Assembly: GCF_019320115.1 (NCBI RefSeq)
Contig: NC_089593.1
Span: 38,107,474-38,171,473, forward strand
DNA: 64,000 nucleotides
DNA from: Miscanthus floridulus
Lineage: Eukaryota; Streptophyta; Magnoliopsida; Poales; Poaceae
Direction: 5' to 3'
Shown piece after piece: positions 43,687 to 55,226 of this stretch (positions within the stretch are counted from its first letter, which is position 1; each line of letters begins with the position of its first letter). A model generated the notes under the pieces. It ran no database searches. It was not told where the DNA came from and saw only the letters and a list, made by a program, of their open reading frames with translations. Made by a program: the position numbers and the translations under genes.

Positions 43687-46600
43687 TCAAGGCTCAGGAT
43701 CTCCTACGTCAGCGGATAGCATGGGAGGAACCACCTCCTCTTCGAACAACTTGGCCAACACTGCACTAGGGCCCTCAGCCGCCTCCATCAGCTTTGTTAC
43801 CTCCTCATCGGCCTCCTCGTCATCTTCAGCCAAGACATAGCCATCACTAACAGCCTCGAGGTCGATGCTAGCGTAGTGTGAGGCGATGACGGCCAGGGTG
43901 CGCTTGACTCCCGTGTGTAATGCTCCCCGGAGTTGCTCACGCACTTGGCCACTCAACATGGTTAAGCGGCTCCTAAGGGAGCTACCCGACTGGACCCCCT
44001 CAACCTCCAGGGCCTCATAGACAGTACGGGTGGCACTCTGCAGCGCGTTGTGCTCCCCGATCTTGGCCTCGAGCACCGCCTGCACTGCGACAGAGGCCTC
44101 AGTCGCCCGGGAGACCTCCTTCTCCAACCCTACACCAAAACAAGTAGGATGGGGTTAAGCACAAAAGAAAACAAGCCAAACAAGGGCGAGGGCCTATGGG
44201 ACTCACCCTCGGCTTTCTCTTTCCAGCACTGGACCTCGACCAGGGAGGCCTCGGCTTTCTCCTTCTAGCCCTGGACCTCGACCCGAGAAGCCTCGGCTGC
44301 CCTGGAAGCCTCCTTCTCTAGCTCTGCATCACACCAGGGAGTTAGGGGTCAAACACAAGAAAAACAAGTAAAACGAGGGGAACCGGACTCACCCTCAGCC
44401 TTTCCCTTCTAGACTAGAGCCTCGGTCTGGGACGCCTTGGCCACCTTGAGGGCCTCTACCAGGGCGCCTTTCATCAGCAAGTGCACACCCTGCTCCGCCC
44501 CTAGCTGCCCAGCGAAGGCCTTGGTAGAGGTCGTCGCTTCTTCAGCACGGGACCTAAAGGTGTCTCGATCGTCGGTCGCCCGAGTTAGCTCCTCCTCCAA
44601 CTCCTTGATCCGCGCCACCAAAGGGGCGGCCTGCTCCCATGCTGTAGCCGCCTCAGTCGTCATATTGGCACAGCGAAGGCAGAGGTCCTCCACCTCCGCG
44701 CTCCATGCCGATAGAAGCTCGTTGGCATTGGCAAGCAGGTCCTTCTGCTGCCGAAGCTAGTCCCAGACGTCCCTCTCCCATTGGAGGAACAATGACTTCC
44801 CATGGGACCAGGCCTCGAGCTCCTAGATAGGCAAAGCAGGGGTCATGCACTATGAGGAAACTCAGAAAAAATGACACCGCATGAGAAAAGGAGGCACGAA
44901 CCTGGGCGACCCCGGGCAGATCGTCGGCCACAATGGACAACATTGTCTGTAGTGACCGCTCTGCCAGACGGTGGTATTGCTCGAAGGTGTCCTAGCGGCC
45001 CCCTTGGCCGCATCCTCGAGGGTGAACAGAGGCTCCCCCTCAGGGTCATCCCGACTCTGCCACAAGACACGTGGGTGATCCCACCCGTGGGGCTCGGGTT
45101 GTACCCACACGAGGGCCAAGCTTCCCTCGCCAGATGATAGAGCCGGCTGCTCCACGGTGCTAGCCACCTCGGCATCTACCACCTCCTTCCCCCAGGAAGT
45201 ATTGTCGGAGGAGATCGAAAGGACCTCCACTTTCCGGGCGCTCTCCTACAACGGTGGCGGGCCTTGGACCGGCGGCGGTATTAAGGCTTGCCCCGCCTCC
45301 GCATCCACTTCCTGGGCCACCGGCTTCGCCGCGCTTGCGCTGGCCCCCGCCACCCCAGCCTCGGTGGCCTCGGTGGTGCCAGGCGCCCCAGCCTCCATCG
45401 CCTCAGCCTCGGAAGTTCGGGGGGGCTCGGTCTCACCCTCGGTGGCCTCGGCAACTGAGGGTGCCTAGGCCCCATCTGACTCGCAGGCCTCGGCCTCACG
45501 AGGTGTAGGTGTTTCCTCCCCCGCTCGCTCCATGGCCGCCCCGGTAGCCTATCCATGGGTGACCAGCTCCTTCGGGTCAGCCCTCGCTGATGCCACACCA
45601 CGCTGTACGGCGGCCTGCGCCTCCACCACCCATTGAGCAGTGGAGCCCATGCTCACCTTGAGCAACTTACGCGGCACCAGGGCAGGCACCTTCACCTGAC
45701 GCTTCCGGCTAAAGGCAAAACACTCGCTTGGTCAGCATATGACCATAAAGCGAGCGGGAGACGATATGAACTCTGCTGAAAAACACTCACCTCGAGCAGG
45801 GATGCAACCGCTTTGGCACTACGACCCTCCTCTACAACGACGGTGGTGGCGGCGGTGGCACGGCCTCTGTATTCGCTGGTGCCGGCCGGCCCTCGTTGGA
45901 CTCCGGCGCCCCCTCAATCCTCTGCGGGGGCAGTTGCGTCACCCCTACCGCCACCTGCTCCACCTCTGCCATTGAGCCCACTAGGCTAATGGTGCACTTC
46001 CCTAACGCCAATGCCTCGAGCGTGTTGGCCTTGGGCCTGGGGTGGGCAATCGCTGGCCTCGAGGCGCCCACCCCTCCTCCTCCTAGGAACGCTAGGTAGG
46101 AACGCTGGGTTGCTCGCTGATGCCCCAACATTAGGGAGATGGTCCAGGGGACCTTGCCCCACCTCGCTCTCATCATCTTCACCTAAAGAGTCCATCGATA
46201 GTGACGGTGACAAAGACGCCTCCACCTAGAAACCGACCTGCCTCTGCTGCCGGCGGCGCTTCTCTAGCTCCTCATGCTCAAGGATTTTCCTTTTGCGCTT
46301 TGCCTCCTCGGCGTCCTTCCGCTTCTTCTGTGCCTCAGCATGTGCCTGATTCACCGCCCACCGCTCTACGTCCTCAGGAACGGGCAGCGGGGAGGCTCAC
46401 ACGTCTCTCATCCCCTGTAAGAATGGCAAACACAAATAAGGGAATGGGAAACGGTGAGGAACGAGGAGGTCTCGGGGGCCGCAGCAGCGTGTGACTAACC
46501 AGAGAGAGGTACCCCCACGATGGGTGCATCACGAACGAGGTCAGACCACCGATCCTCAGCCGCCCCTCCACCGTCTCCCTCACCCGACGTAGAATCTCCT

Positions 46601-47407
46601 CATCAGAGAGGGTGATGGTAGACATACGGATGCCCTTGATCAGCTCATCCGGTGTCATCTCGAACAGGCACCGTCACCGAGCCATTAGCAGCAGCACCCT
46701 TCAGTGGTGGAAGGCCGCCATGACCATAGCCGTCGTAAGGCTATGGCTGCGCAGCCTCTCCAGCCCCTCTAGGAGTGGCTGCAGCTTGGGCTGGTCGGCT
46801 AGCGGGACATCGTACCTCCACTTCTCTGGCTGGCTCTCCACAATTTGCCTAGTGTAGGGGGGAAGTCCACTATCATCATTGTAGAGGTAGAACCAGCTGG
46901 TGTACCAGCGGCGATTGGATGACGCGAGCTGGGCTGGAATGTAAAGGTGCTGCCGGTCTTAGCGCACTTGGAGAGTGCAGCCACCAGCCCTCATCGCCTT
47001 CCTCATACCCGTCGTGCCCATCAGCTTGGTGGTATGCCCCGCTCGAAAGAGGTGGAGCCACAGGGGGCAATGCCCAAGTACCCTTCGTAGACGGCAACAA
47101 AGATGGCCGCCTGCGTGATGGAGTTGGGGTTGAAGTTGTGAAGCTCCACGCCATAGTAATGCGGGAGCGCCCTCATGAACTGGTCTGCTGGCAGGCTGAG
47201 ACCACGCTCATGGAAAGACATGAAGCTCACGATGTACCCATCGCATGGCCTTGGCTCTAGCTCACCCGACGGAGCAATCCACTCTGGCCTATTGGGGTCG
47301 GTAACCGGGTAGAGAAGGCCATCGTTGATGAGCGACTGCAGCATCTCCATGGACACGTCGGACGGACCCCAAGGATCCACTGGGAGGATGACAAGGTCGC
47401 CGACCAT
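43687..47407 (-). pseudogene. TE4 antisense gene: plant transposon-associated protein with introns
   Basis: Minus-strand gene starting MVGDLVILPVDPWGPSDV (ATG at 47407). The first exon has the conserved WIAPSGELEPRP...GYIVSFMSFHERGL and MRALPHYYGVELHNFNPNSI motifs of the 'putative gypsy type transposon' (Transposase_28) family. After a frame change it continues RRWYTSWFYLYNDD, EKWRYDVP and EMTPDELIKGIRM. GT-AG introns are visible at 46415-46499, 45709-45790, 44324-44392 and 44130-44206. The later exons encode Ala/Glu-rich coiled coil (44409-44693, 43687-44127) ending in an acidic stretch and DVGDPEP. Several stops and a frame change suggest it is inactive. Function of this family is unknown; it is not a transposase in the catalytic sense. 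Confidence 0.78.
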
Positions 47408-47865
47408 TGCATAGTGGAGAATGTGGCTACAGTGGTAAACCACGCTATGTCTCTCTCTCTCTCTCCCTCACCCTTCTCCCTTCTTCTCCCCGGTGCTCTC
47501 TGTTCCTAGCAACAGCTCAAGGGCAGCAAAGGCGAATGCAGGCAAGGTAAGGAGGGGAGGGGCGAGGCTCATTGCGTATTTATGTAGGAAGGGGACGAAG
47601 CGAATGGGTGATGAAATCGGGGAAGTTTCCCTCAAATCTGATACAATTAATCCAGATCCGATTTTACCACCCACGTACCCACCTTTTCCTTATTAATCAT
47701 ATGAACAGTTATGTCCTATCTACTGACACAGCATTGCATCCGGACATAGCAGCGGCAGGCGCTATTCCGCCTCCCCAAGAAACCCGCCTAAAAAGGCGCA
47801 CCTGCCATTGTCAGCTGACGGGGGGGAATATCCCCCACCCTATTCCTTTTAGACAAAGGAACTAG
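47408..47865. other. Upstream region of the antisense gene
   Basis: Contains a (CT)n run at about 47451-47466, within the expected 5' UTR or promoter of the minus-strand gene. No other feature is seen. Confidence 0.4.
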
Positions 47866-49290
47866 GCACCGAGCCCACTACGGTCTAGGGGTTCAAAGGC
47901 TAGGCCCCCGAGGGTTTCGACAGTCGCCCAGGGCAACAGAGTTAGGGACAACTATGGGCGAGCCTGTACATGGCCGAGGCCCGAGCAAGTGATCGCTCGA
48001 GACGCCCTAAGTCATGTCTGAGACCAGCATGGAGGTCTTCGAATGGGATCCCACCGTAGGGAGGCATCGAGCCCTCAGGGCCCATCAAATGGCCCTGGGA
48101 CACACTAGAGAAGCCCTTTGGTACTTTTGGAGTGCGTCTCTAGACCGCTAGCTGACCCCTATCGAATGGGGCATGGGTCTCCACTCGGACTTACCCAATA
48201 ACAGCTCACCAGAAGCGTCACCGCTCGTGCCCACTGATGGTAGCCTGGCATATTCCACCCCTCCTTCCGAACAAAAAAGATGTGCGAGGGTCGCATAAAA
48301 AGCTAGGGGAACTCCTGATTGCCCTCTTGCTCTGTGTAGAGGCTCAGGGGCTCTTCCTGCAACCTTGCTGAGACCTAGCAACCCAGGCTCGCACTCGAGG
48401 GCTTAGCAAACAACCCCTCCTTCTGAACGAAAAGAATGCGTGAGGGTCGCACAAAAAGCCAGGGGAACTTCTGACCACCCTCTTGCTCCATGCAGAGGCT
48501 CAAGGGCTCTTCCTACAACCTTGCCGAGATCCAGCAGCCCAGGCTCGCACTTGAGGGCTCAGCAAACAACCCCTCCTTCCGAACAAAAAGGATGCGCGAG
48601 GGTCGCACAAAAAGCCAGGGGAACTCCTGACCGCCCTCTCGCTCTGTGCAGAGGCTAGGGGGCTCTTCCTACAACCTTGCTAAGACCTAGCAACCCAGGC
48701 TCACACTCGAGGGCTCAGCAAACAACCCCTCCTTTCGAATGAAAAGGATGCACGAGGGTCGCACAAAAAGCCAGGAGAACCCCTGATCGCCCTCTCGCTC
48801 CGTGCAGAGGCTCGGGGGCTCTTCCTGCAACCAGGTCGAAGACAAGCAACCCGAACTCACAGGGAAAAATGTGATAAAGGGCACCGAGCCTGTTATGGTC
48901 CAAAGGTTCGAAGGCTGGGCCCCCGAGGGTTTCGACAGCTGCCCCAAGGCAATAGAGTTAGGGACAACTATGGGTGAGCCCGTACATGGCTGAGGCCCAA
49001 GCAAGCAATCGCTCGGGACACCCTAAAGTCATGTCCAAGACTGGCAGGGAGGTCTCCGAATGGGATCCCACCGTTGGGAGGCATCGAGCCCCCGGGGCCA
49101 ATTGAATGGCCCTAGGACCCACTATAGAAGTACTCTGGTACTTTTGGAGTGCATCTCTGGACCGCTAGCCAACCCCTATCGAATGGGGCAAGGGCCTCCA
49201 CTTAGACTTACCCGATAATAGCTCACCAGAGGTGTCACCGCTTGCGCCCACCGAGGGTAGCATGGCATCCTCCACCTCTCCTTCCAAACG
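47866..49290 (+). repeat. Compound tandem repeat in the TE4 3' region
   Basis: Two levels. A ~400-bp block starting GCACCGAGCC occurs at 47866 and again at 48881 (1015-bp spacing), sharing CCCCCGAGGGTTTCGACAG, GAATGGGATCCCACCG and GGTACTTTTGGAGTGC. After the first block come about four ~155-bp units starting near 48255, 48412, 48566 and 48723, each with CCTCCTT, AAAAGGATGCG, GGGTCGCACAAAAAGC and GCAGAGGCT. One more unit follows the second block (about 49272). Not protein-coding. Confidence 0.85.
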
Positions 49291-49629
49291 AAAAGGATGC
49301 GTGAGGGCCACACAAAAAAGGCAGGGAAACTCCTGATCGCCCTCTTGCTCCGAGCAGAGGCTTGGGGGCTCTTCCTGTAACCAAACCGAGGCCCAGTGAC
49401 CGAAACTCACACTCATGGGCTCGGCAAAACACAATAAAACCCCTCGCACGATGTAAGAAAAGCCCCTAGAGGAATAAATCCACTCCTCCAGGGCCTCAGG
49501 GGCTACACCCGGTGGGTGCACTCGTGCGCACCCACCGAGGCCTCGAGTATGAAACACCATCCCACCAGGAGCGGCCGTGAAGCCGAGTCTCATCAAAACC
49601 TCAGGGAGAGCGCTCACACTCTCCCTGAG
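49291..49629 (+). other. TE4 3' untranslated end
   Basis: End of the last repeat unit, then about 200 bases with no ORF of note before the polypurine tract. Confidence 0.4.
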
Positions 49630-49642
49630 GCTCAAGGGCTAC
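49630..49642 (+). other. TE4 polypurine tract (degenerate)
   Basis: GCTCAAGGGCTAC abuts the 3' LTR; relatives usually have a G-rich GGGGGCTAC here. Confidence 0.5.
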
Positions 49643-51054
49643 TATCGGGTACCATAAGAAGGGGTCCCCCTAAGCAAAAACCAAAAAATCCGCTTAGACC
49701 CTATCAAAATCAAAGGCAAGAGACAACTATTGGCTAACCCCCGGCCTTGTCCGAGGCCACCAAATTTCCGCCTTGCTCAAGGCCTCGCACGAAAGGCCTT
49801 GGATGGTCTACCAAATCTCCGCCTCGCTCGAGGCCTCGCACGAAAGGCCTTAGACAGTCTACCGATTCTCTGCCTCGCTCGAGGCCTCGCACGAAAGGCC
49901 TCGGATGAGGAACCGATTCTCCGTCTCACTCGAGGACCTATGCGTAAAGCCTCGGATGAGGTGCCGATTCTCTGCCTCGCTCGAGGCCAGCTCGAGAAAC
50001 AACCCCGTCGCCTCTGCCTCGACCGATCTCCCTGGCAGAACATCATGTCCAATTAATGCGACCAACCACTCCCACAACATCAGCTGGATGATGGCTCAAC
50101 ACAGCAGAGCGGCCGACGAGACAGGAAGTCGCATCAACACCATGCCATTCGGGATAGGACAGGGCAGGGGTTACCGACCGCTGTGCTCGGTACTGTGCCC
50201 ACGACCGATGCCTGCACTACACTGTGCTACCTAACCCCTGCTCCAGGAACAACGTGGCGTGGGGAGTCAAGTCCAGGCCACTATAGCCTCAGAATTAGTG
50301 TACAGGACCAACTGCTCCCTCCAAGCCTTGGCAATCCACTTTAGGGTCTCGGTAGCCTCGGGATTCGCACCCGCTAAGCCCTCCATGATGGCTCGGCCTC
50401 GGCACCAACTGAGTCTCATCTCTTTACGCAGTTAACACACAATGGCCGGCACGTCATCCGCCATGGCCTACGTCAAGTTATCATTGGAGCTCCCATGTCG
50501 CATAGGATTGGGTGTGACAAGCGCGTCACTCTAGTGCATCAAGGACAGAGGCCACTTTGTCGACCATGCTGCCACCATGACAAGCTATAGGGCTCGGAGA
50601 TGCCACCTCTGCTCATAGGACGCCGCGTAGCGAATGCATGTATCACCCATGTCCCCCTTCAACTATAAAAGGGAGGGACCAGGGCCATTTCTAGGGATGA
50701 GCTCACGGGATAGACGAACACAAACATAGATAGACTGGCACAGACAGGCTCACTCACTCATGTAAGCGACACCCTGTAACACGCACGCTTCCCCGCCGCC
50801 TAAGATCAACATCGCAAGATATTCACACCACTCCACGTAGAGACCTGGGGCTAGCTCCCTCTCTCGCCCCGCTTGTAACCCCCTACTACAAGCACTTCGC
50901 AAGGAATACAAGATCGATCTCTCGAACTAGACATAGGACACCTCTTGCCTAAACTAGTATAAACCTTGTGTCTCTTTACATCACCATCTGGGATTAGGGG
51001 CATGCAGTACATTTTCACTAGTTGGTTGAGGGCCGCCGGTCCAAAACACCGACA
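49643..51054 (+). repeat. TE4 3' LTR (1412 bp)
   Basis: Starts TATCGGGTACC (TG of the 5' copy changed) and ends CACCGACA. Contains six imperfect ~50-bp subrepeats and the TATAAAA at 50664-50670. Confidence 0.92.
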
Positions 51055-51059
51055 AGTGA
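51055..51059. repeat. TE4 target site duplication, right copy (AGTGA)
   Basis: Exact match to 35217-35221. Confidence 0.92.
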
Positions 51060-51900
51060 TTTCAAGGATTTCTAGGATACCAAGCCACCTATTTTCAAGG
51101 AGGCTAAAGAGCCACTCCAAGCAGAGGAATGGCTAAACACACTTGAATAAAAGTTTCATTTGCTGAGACTGACTGAGCTAATGAAAACTGAGTATGCATC
51201 CCACTAGTTGCAGGGGCCTATAGGCATTTGGTGGAGTCATCATCGAGCCACCCTACCTGACAATGCTCAAATTACCTGAAACTAGTTTAAGGCTGCTTTT
51301 AGGGGACACTATATTCCCCCGGGTCTTATGAGCATGAAACATATAGAATTCATGAGGCTGACACAAGGTACCAAGAGCCTAACTGAGTATCTACATGCCT
51401 TTAACAATCTATCAAGGTATGCCATAGAATTTGTTAACACTGATGCAAAGAAGATTGCTAGTTTCAAGATAGGGCTTAGTCCAAAGCTGATGAAGACTCT
51501 AGCTAACAGCAAGTGTTCCACTTTCAACAAATTTGTTAGTGATGCTTTAACTCAAGAGAATCAGAACAACATCTATTTAGCATCCAAGAATCAGAAGAGA
51601 GCCTATGAAGTAGGTGCTTCTCAGTCAAAAGCTCTAGTTGCTGTGAGACCTTAGTTTTGCCCACCTGCTCCCAAGTTTAGGCCACCTCAGAAAAAGGTGC
51701 AAACCATTCAGAACAAGAAGGTGTTTCGCAAGGTCTATTCTATTGCTCTACCAAACGGCGGCATAGGATAGGGAAGTTCTAGTGTTCCACCTAGCAACAT
51801 GCCATGTTGGAACTGCAACAAGCCCGACCATTATGCAAGAAATTGCCCCTATCCCAAGAAGAACAACCAGAAGCAGGATAATTCCAATGTGCATCAGGGA
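51060..51900 (+). pseudogene. gag: TE2 gag, C-terminal part after the TE4 insertion
   Basis: Continues in phase: DFKDF, TAG, DTKPPIFKEAKEPLQAEEWLNTLE, then a stop and the capsid core (FRGHYIPPGLMSMKHIEFMRLTQGTKSLTEYLHAFNNLSRY). The CCHC knuckle CWNCNKPDHYARNC lies at about 51802-51843. Its equivalent in TE1 is 7880-8663. Six or more in-frame stops, mostly TAG. Confidence 0.83.
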
Positions 51901-54900
51901 CATGTGCACTATACCACTGTTGAAGAATTTCCTACCGATGAAGTTGTTACTACGGGTACGTTTCTTGTGAACCAACATCCTATAGTTGTTTTGTTTGATT
52001 CTAGTGCATCACATTCATTTATGAGTCAAACATTTGTATCCAAGCATAATTAGAGGGTAGTTACTGTAGATAAGGGTGGTTACTACATAAGTGCAGTCAG
52101 AAATCAAATCTTCACCAACCAAATAGTTAGAGATGTGCACATCTCAATAAGCAACTGAGAGTATACCACAAATCTTGTAGTATTGCCCGGATTGGGGATA
52201 GATGTAATCCTGGGAACGAAATGGATGAGTGGCCATGGAGTTCTTATTGATACTTCCACTCGGGTGATTATGTTAAGGGAACCTGATAGTAAGAATGCTT
52301 TCTTACTACCACTTCCTAGAGATTTTGACCTCCAAAATGTAGCTAATGCTATCCAGCCCGTGACTATTGTTGACATTCCAATGGTGTGTGAATTTCTAGA
52401 CATGTTTCTAGATGAGTTGCCTGGGTTACAGCCTGACAAAGATGTAGAGTTCAAGATTGAATTATTACCAGGCATGACACCTATCTCACGACGGCCTTAT
52501 AGGATGCCACCCAATGAATTAGCTGAGCTCAAAGAGCTTCTTGAAAAATGTCTCACTTGACCCAACTCATCACCGTGGGGTTGTCCGACCATATTCATGA
52601 AAAAGAAGGATAAATCTTTGTAGATGTGTGTGGCTACCAACCCCTTAATGCGGTAACGATCAAGAACAAGTATCCATTGCCTCAAATTGATATCTTGTTT
52701 GATCAGCTATCAAAGGTTAAAGTGTTCTCGAAGATCGCTTTGAGATTGGGGTACCACCAGATTAAGATCAGGACAAAAGACATACCTAAGACTACCTTCT
52801 CTACTAGGTATGGTATATATGAGTATCTTGTCATGTCTTTTGTGCTAACTAATGCTCCTGCCTATTTCATGTATCTCATAAATTCAGTGATCATGCCTGA
52901 ACTTGATAAATTCGTGGTGGTGTTTATTGATGACATCTTAGTCTATTCTAAGAATGCGGAAGATCATGAAGAACACCTAAGAGTTGTCTTAACAAGGTTG
53001 TGGGAACATAAGCTATATGCTAAGTTTAGCAAATGCTAATTTTTGTTAAAGAAAGTACCTTTCCTAGGTCATGTGTTATCTAAAGATGGAATTTCGGTAG
53101 ATCTAGGCAAAGTGCAAGAAGTTATGGATTGGAAGGCCCCTACTTTAGTTCATGAAGTTTGAAGTTTTCTTGGGTTAGCAGGTTATTACCATCATTTCAT
53201 TCCAGACTTCTCTAAGACAGTCATGCCCATGACCGGATTCCTTCAGAAAGATTAGAAATTTGTGTGGACTCTAGAGTGTGAAGCTGCTTTTCACACTTTA
53301 CGGACTTTATTGACCACCGCTCCAGTTTTAGCATAGCTCAACACAAAAAACCATTTGATGTGTTTTGCGATGCATCTGGTACTAGTTTAGGGTGTCTGCT
53401 CATGCAAGAGGGCCAAGTCATTGCCTATGCCTCGCGTCAACTAAGGAAACATGAGGTTAATTACCCAACTCATGATTTAGAGCTAGTCGCGGTTGTTCAT
53501 GCTTTGAAGATTTGGAGGCACTATTTGCTTGGAAATGTGTGTCACATTTACACTAATCACAAGAGTCTCAAGTACATCTTCACGCAACCTAAGTTGAACA
53601 TGAGGCAAAGAAGGTGGTTGGAGCTAATCAAGGATTACAACCTAGAGGTGCATTATCATCCGAGCAAGACAAATGCTGTTGCAGATGCTTTGAGCCAGAA
53701 GTATCATAGCAAACCATTATGGAAGATGGTTTTAACCTACTGCATCATGTAGTTTTACATAATCTCACTATCAGTTGCTCTCTTGAAGCTAAGGTCATGG
53801 AACTACAAAAGACCAATGTGGGTATATTTCATATCAAGAGAAAGATGGAAGAAGAAGAGACTAAACATTTTAGATTAGATGAGAGAGGTGTACTCTGGTT
53901 TAAGGATAGACTTGTTGTACCTAAAGATAGAGAACTTAGAAACCAAATCTTAGATGAAGCACACACTTCTAAATTGTCCATCCATCCTGTTGTAGCAAGA
54001 TGTACCAGGATTTGAAGACTCGGTTTTGGTGAACAAAGATGAAGAAAGAGATTGCAGCATATGTGGTTAGATGTGATACTTACTGCCGAGTCAAAGCTGT
54101 TCATTTGAAACCCGCAGGGCTACTCGAACCACTGCATGTTCTAGGATGGAAATGGGAAGAAATTAGCATGGACTTCATTGTTGGTCTTCCAACCACCCAG
54201 AAAAGGTAACGATTCCATCTGGGTACTTGTGGACCGTCTGACGAAATATGCACATTTCATTCTAGTTCAGACAGTTTACCACCCACATCAATATACAGAG
54301 CTATATATCATGTACAAAGTGCAATTACATGGGATACCTAGAACCATTGTGTCTGATAGAGGTCCACAGTTTGTAAATCATTTTTGGGAACATTTGTATA
54401 ATTAGTTGGGTACCAAATTGATCCAAAGTTCTGCTTATTCCCCTCAAACTGCTGGGCAAATAGAGCGAGTAAATCAGATTCTTGAAGACATCTTAAGGGC
54501 CTATGTAATATCTTTAAAGAGTTTGTAGGAGAAATGGCTACCTTTGGCTGACTTCTCCTATAACAATAGCTATCAAGAAAGTATCAAGATGGCCCCTTTT
54601 GAGGCTTTATATGGCCGCAAGTGTAGAACTTCTCTAAATTGGGTATTATGCTATTGACTTTGTCAAAGAAGCCATTTGGATTATTTAGCAACATATGGAA
54701 GCTGCTCAATCAAGACAAAAGAGTTATGCGAACAAGAGAAGGAGTCCTTGTATTTGAAGTTGGTGATTATGTGTACCTAAAATTATCACCGATGAAAAAG
54801 GTACAATGATTTGGTGTGAAGCAAAAGTTGGCGCCCCGGTATGTGGGCCCATACAAAATTATTGAGCAATGTGGACCAATAGCTTATAGACTCCAACTAC

Positions 54901-55183
54901 CACCATAGATGAGCGCCATCTTCAATGTTTTCCAAGTCTCTCAATTGAAGAAATGTCTTCGTGTACCCGAAGAAGCCATTGAACCCACTAGTGTCAAGAT
55001 CCAGTCCAATTTGATGTATGAAGAAAAATCTATCTGGGTGATAGAAGAAATGGAGAGAGTGACTAGAAGTAAGGTGGTAAAGTTTATAAAGTGATGTGGA
55101 ACAACCATAGTGAGTAAGATGCAACATGAGAAAGGGACGATTTTTTACGTGACGCCTACCCCACTTTCTACAAGGATTGGTAG
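51901..55183 (+). pseudogene. pol: TE2 pol: protease, RT, RNase H, integrase, chromodomain, broken
   Basis: Protease active site reads LFDSSASHSF, the essential Gly of DSG replaced by Ser. RT keeps [12 protein letters not shown] and [13 protein letters not shown], but stops and a small deletion near 52620 interrupt it. RNase H is open from 53360 to about 53752 ([35 protein letters not shown]; Asp of TDH now Asn). Integrase: ISMDFIVGLP, VSDRGPQFVN and QIERVN can be read around stops; a deletion near 54640 shortens the region after LNW. The chromodomain (about 55018-55170) has a frame change. Stop at 55181-55183. Aligns with TE1 throughout. Confidence 0.85.
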
Positions 55184-55213
55184 GTCTTTCCAATCTTGTG
55201 ACAAGATTTCTAT

Positions 55214-55226
55214 AAGGGGGAGGGGC
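55214..55226 (+). other. TE2 polypurine tract
   Basis: AAGGGGGAGGGGC before the 3' LTR, identical to TE1. Confidence 0.82.

Larger units (their letters stand above)
35222..51054 (+). mobile_element. TE4: complete Tat-lineage Ty3/gypsy element nested in TE2 gag
   Basis: 15.8 kb with 1.37- and 1.41-kb LTRs ending in CACCGACA, perfect 5-bp duplication, primer site, gag-pol, an antisense gene after pol, and a tandem-repeat 3' region. Two RNase H domains (41241-41865 is the second) and the antisense 'putative gypsy type transposon' gene point to the Tat lineage, which in grasses includes large non-chromodomain families. The coding frame is broken by stops and about five frame changes. The GC-rich base use contrasts sharply with the AT-rich TE2 around it. 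Confidence 0.9.

Noticed and set aside
45254..45601. Proline- and arginine-rich ORFs on both strands
   Set aside because: Shadows of the GC-rich exons of the TE4 antisense gene; no conserved motif.
47866..49290. Regular repeats considered as a CRISPR array
   Set aside because: Units of ~155 bp with no short repeat/unique spacer alternation, in a plant retrotransposon.
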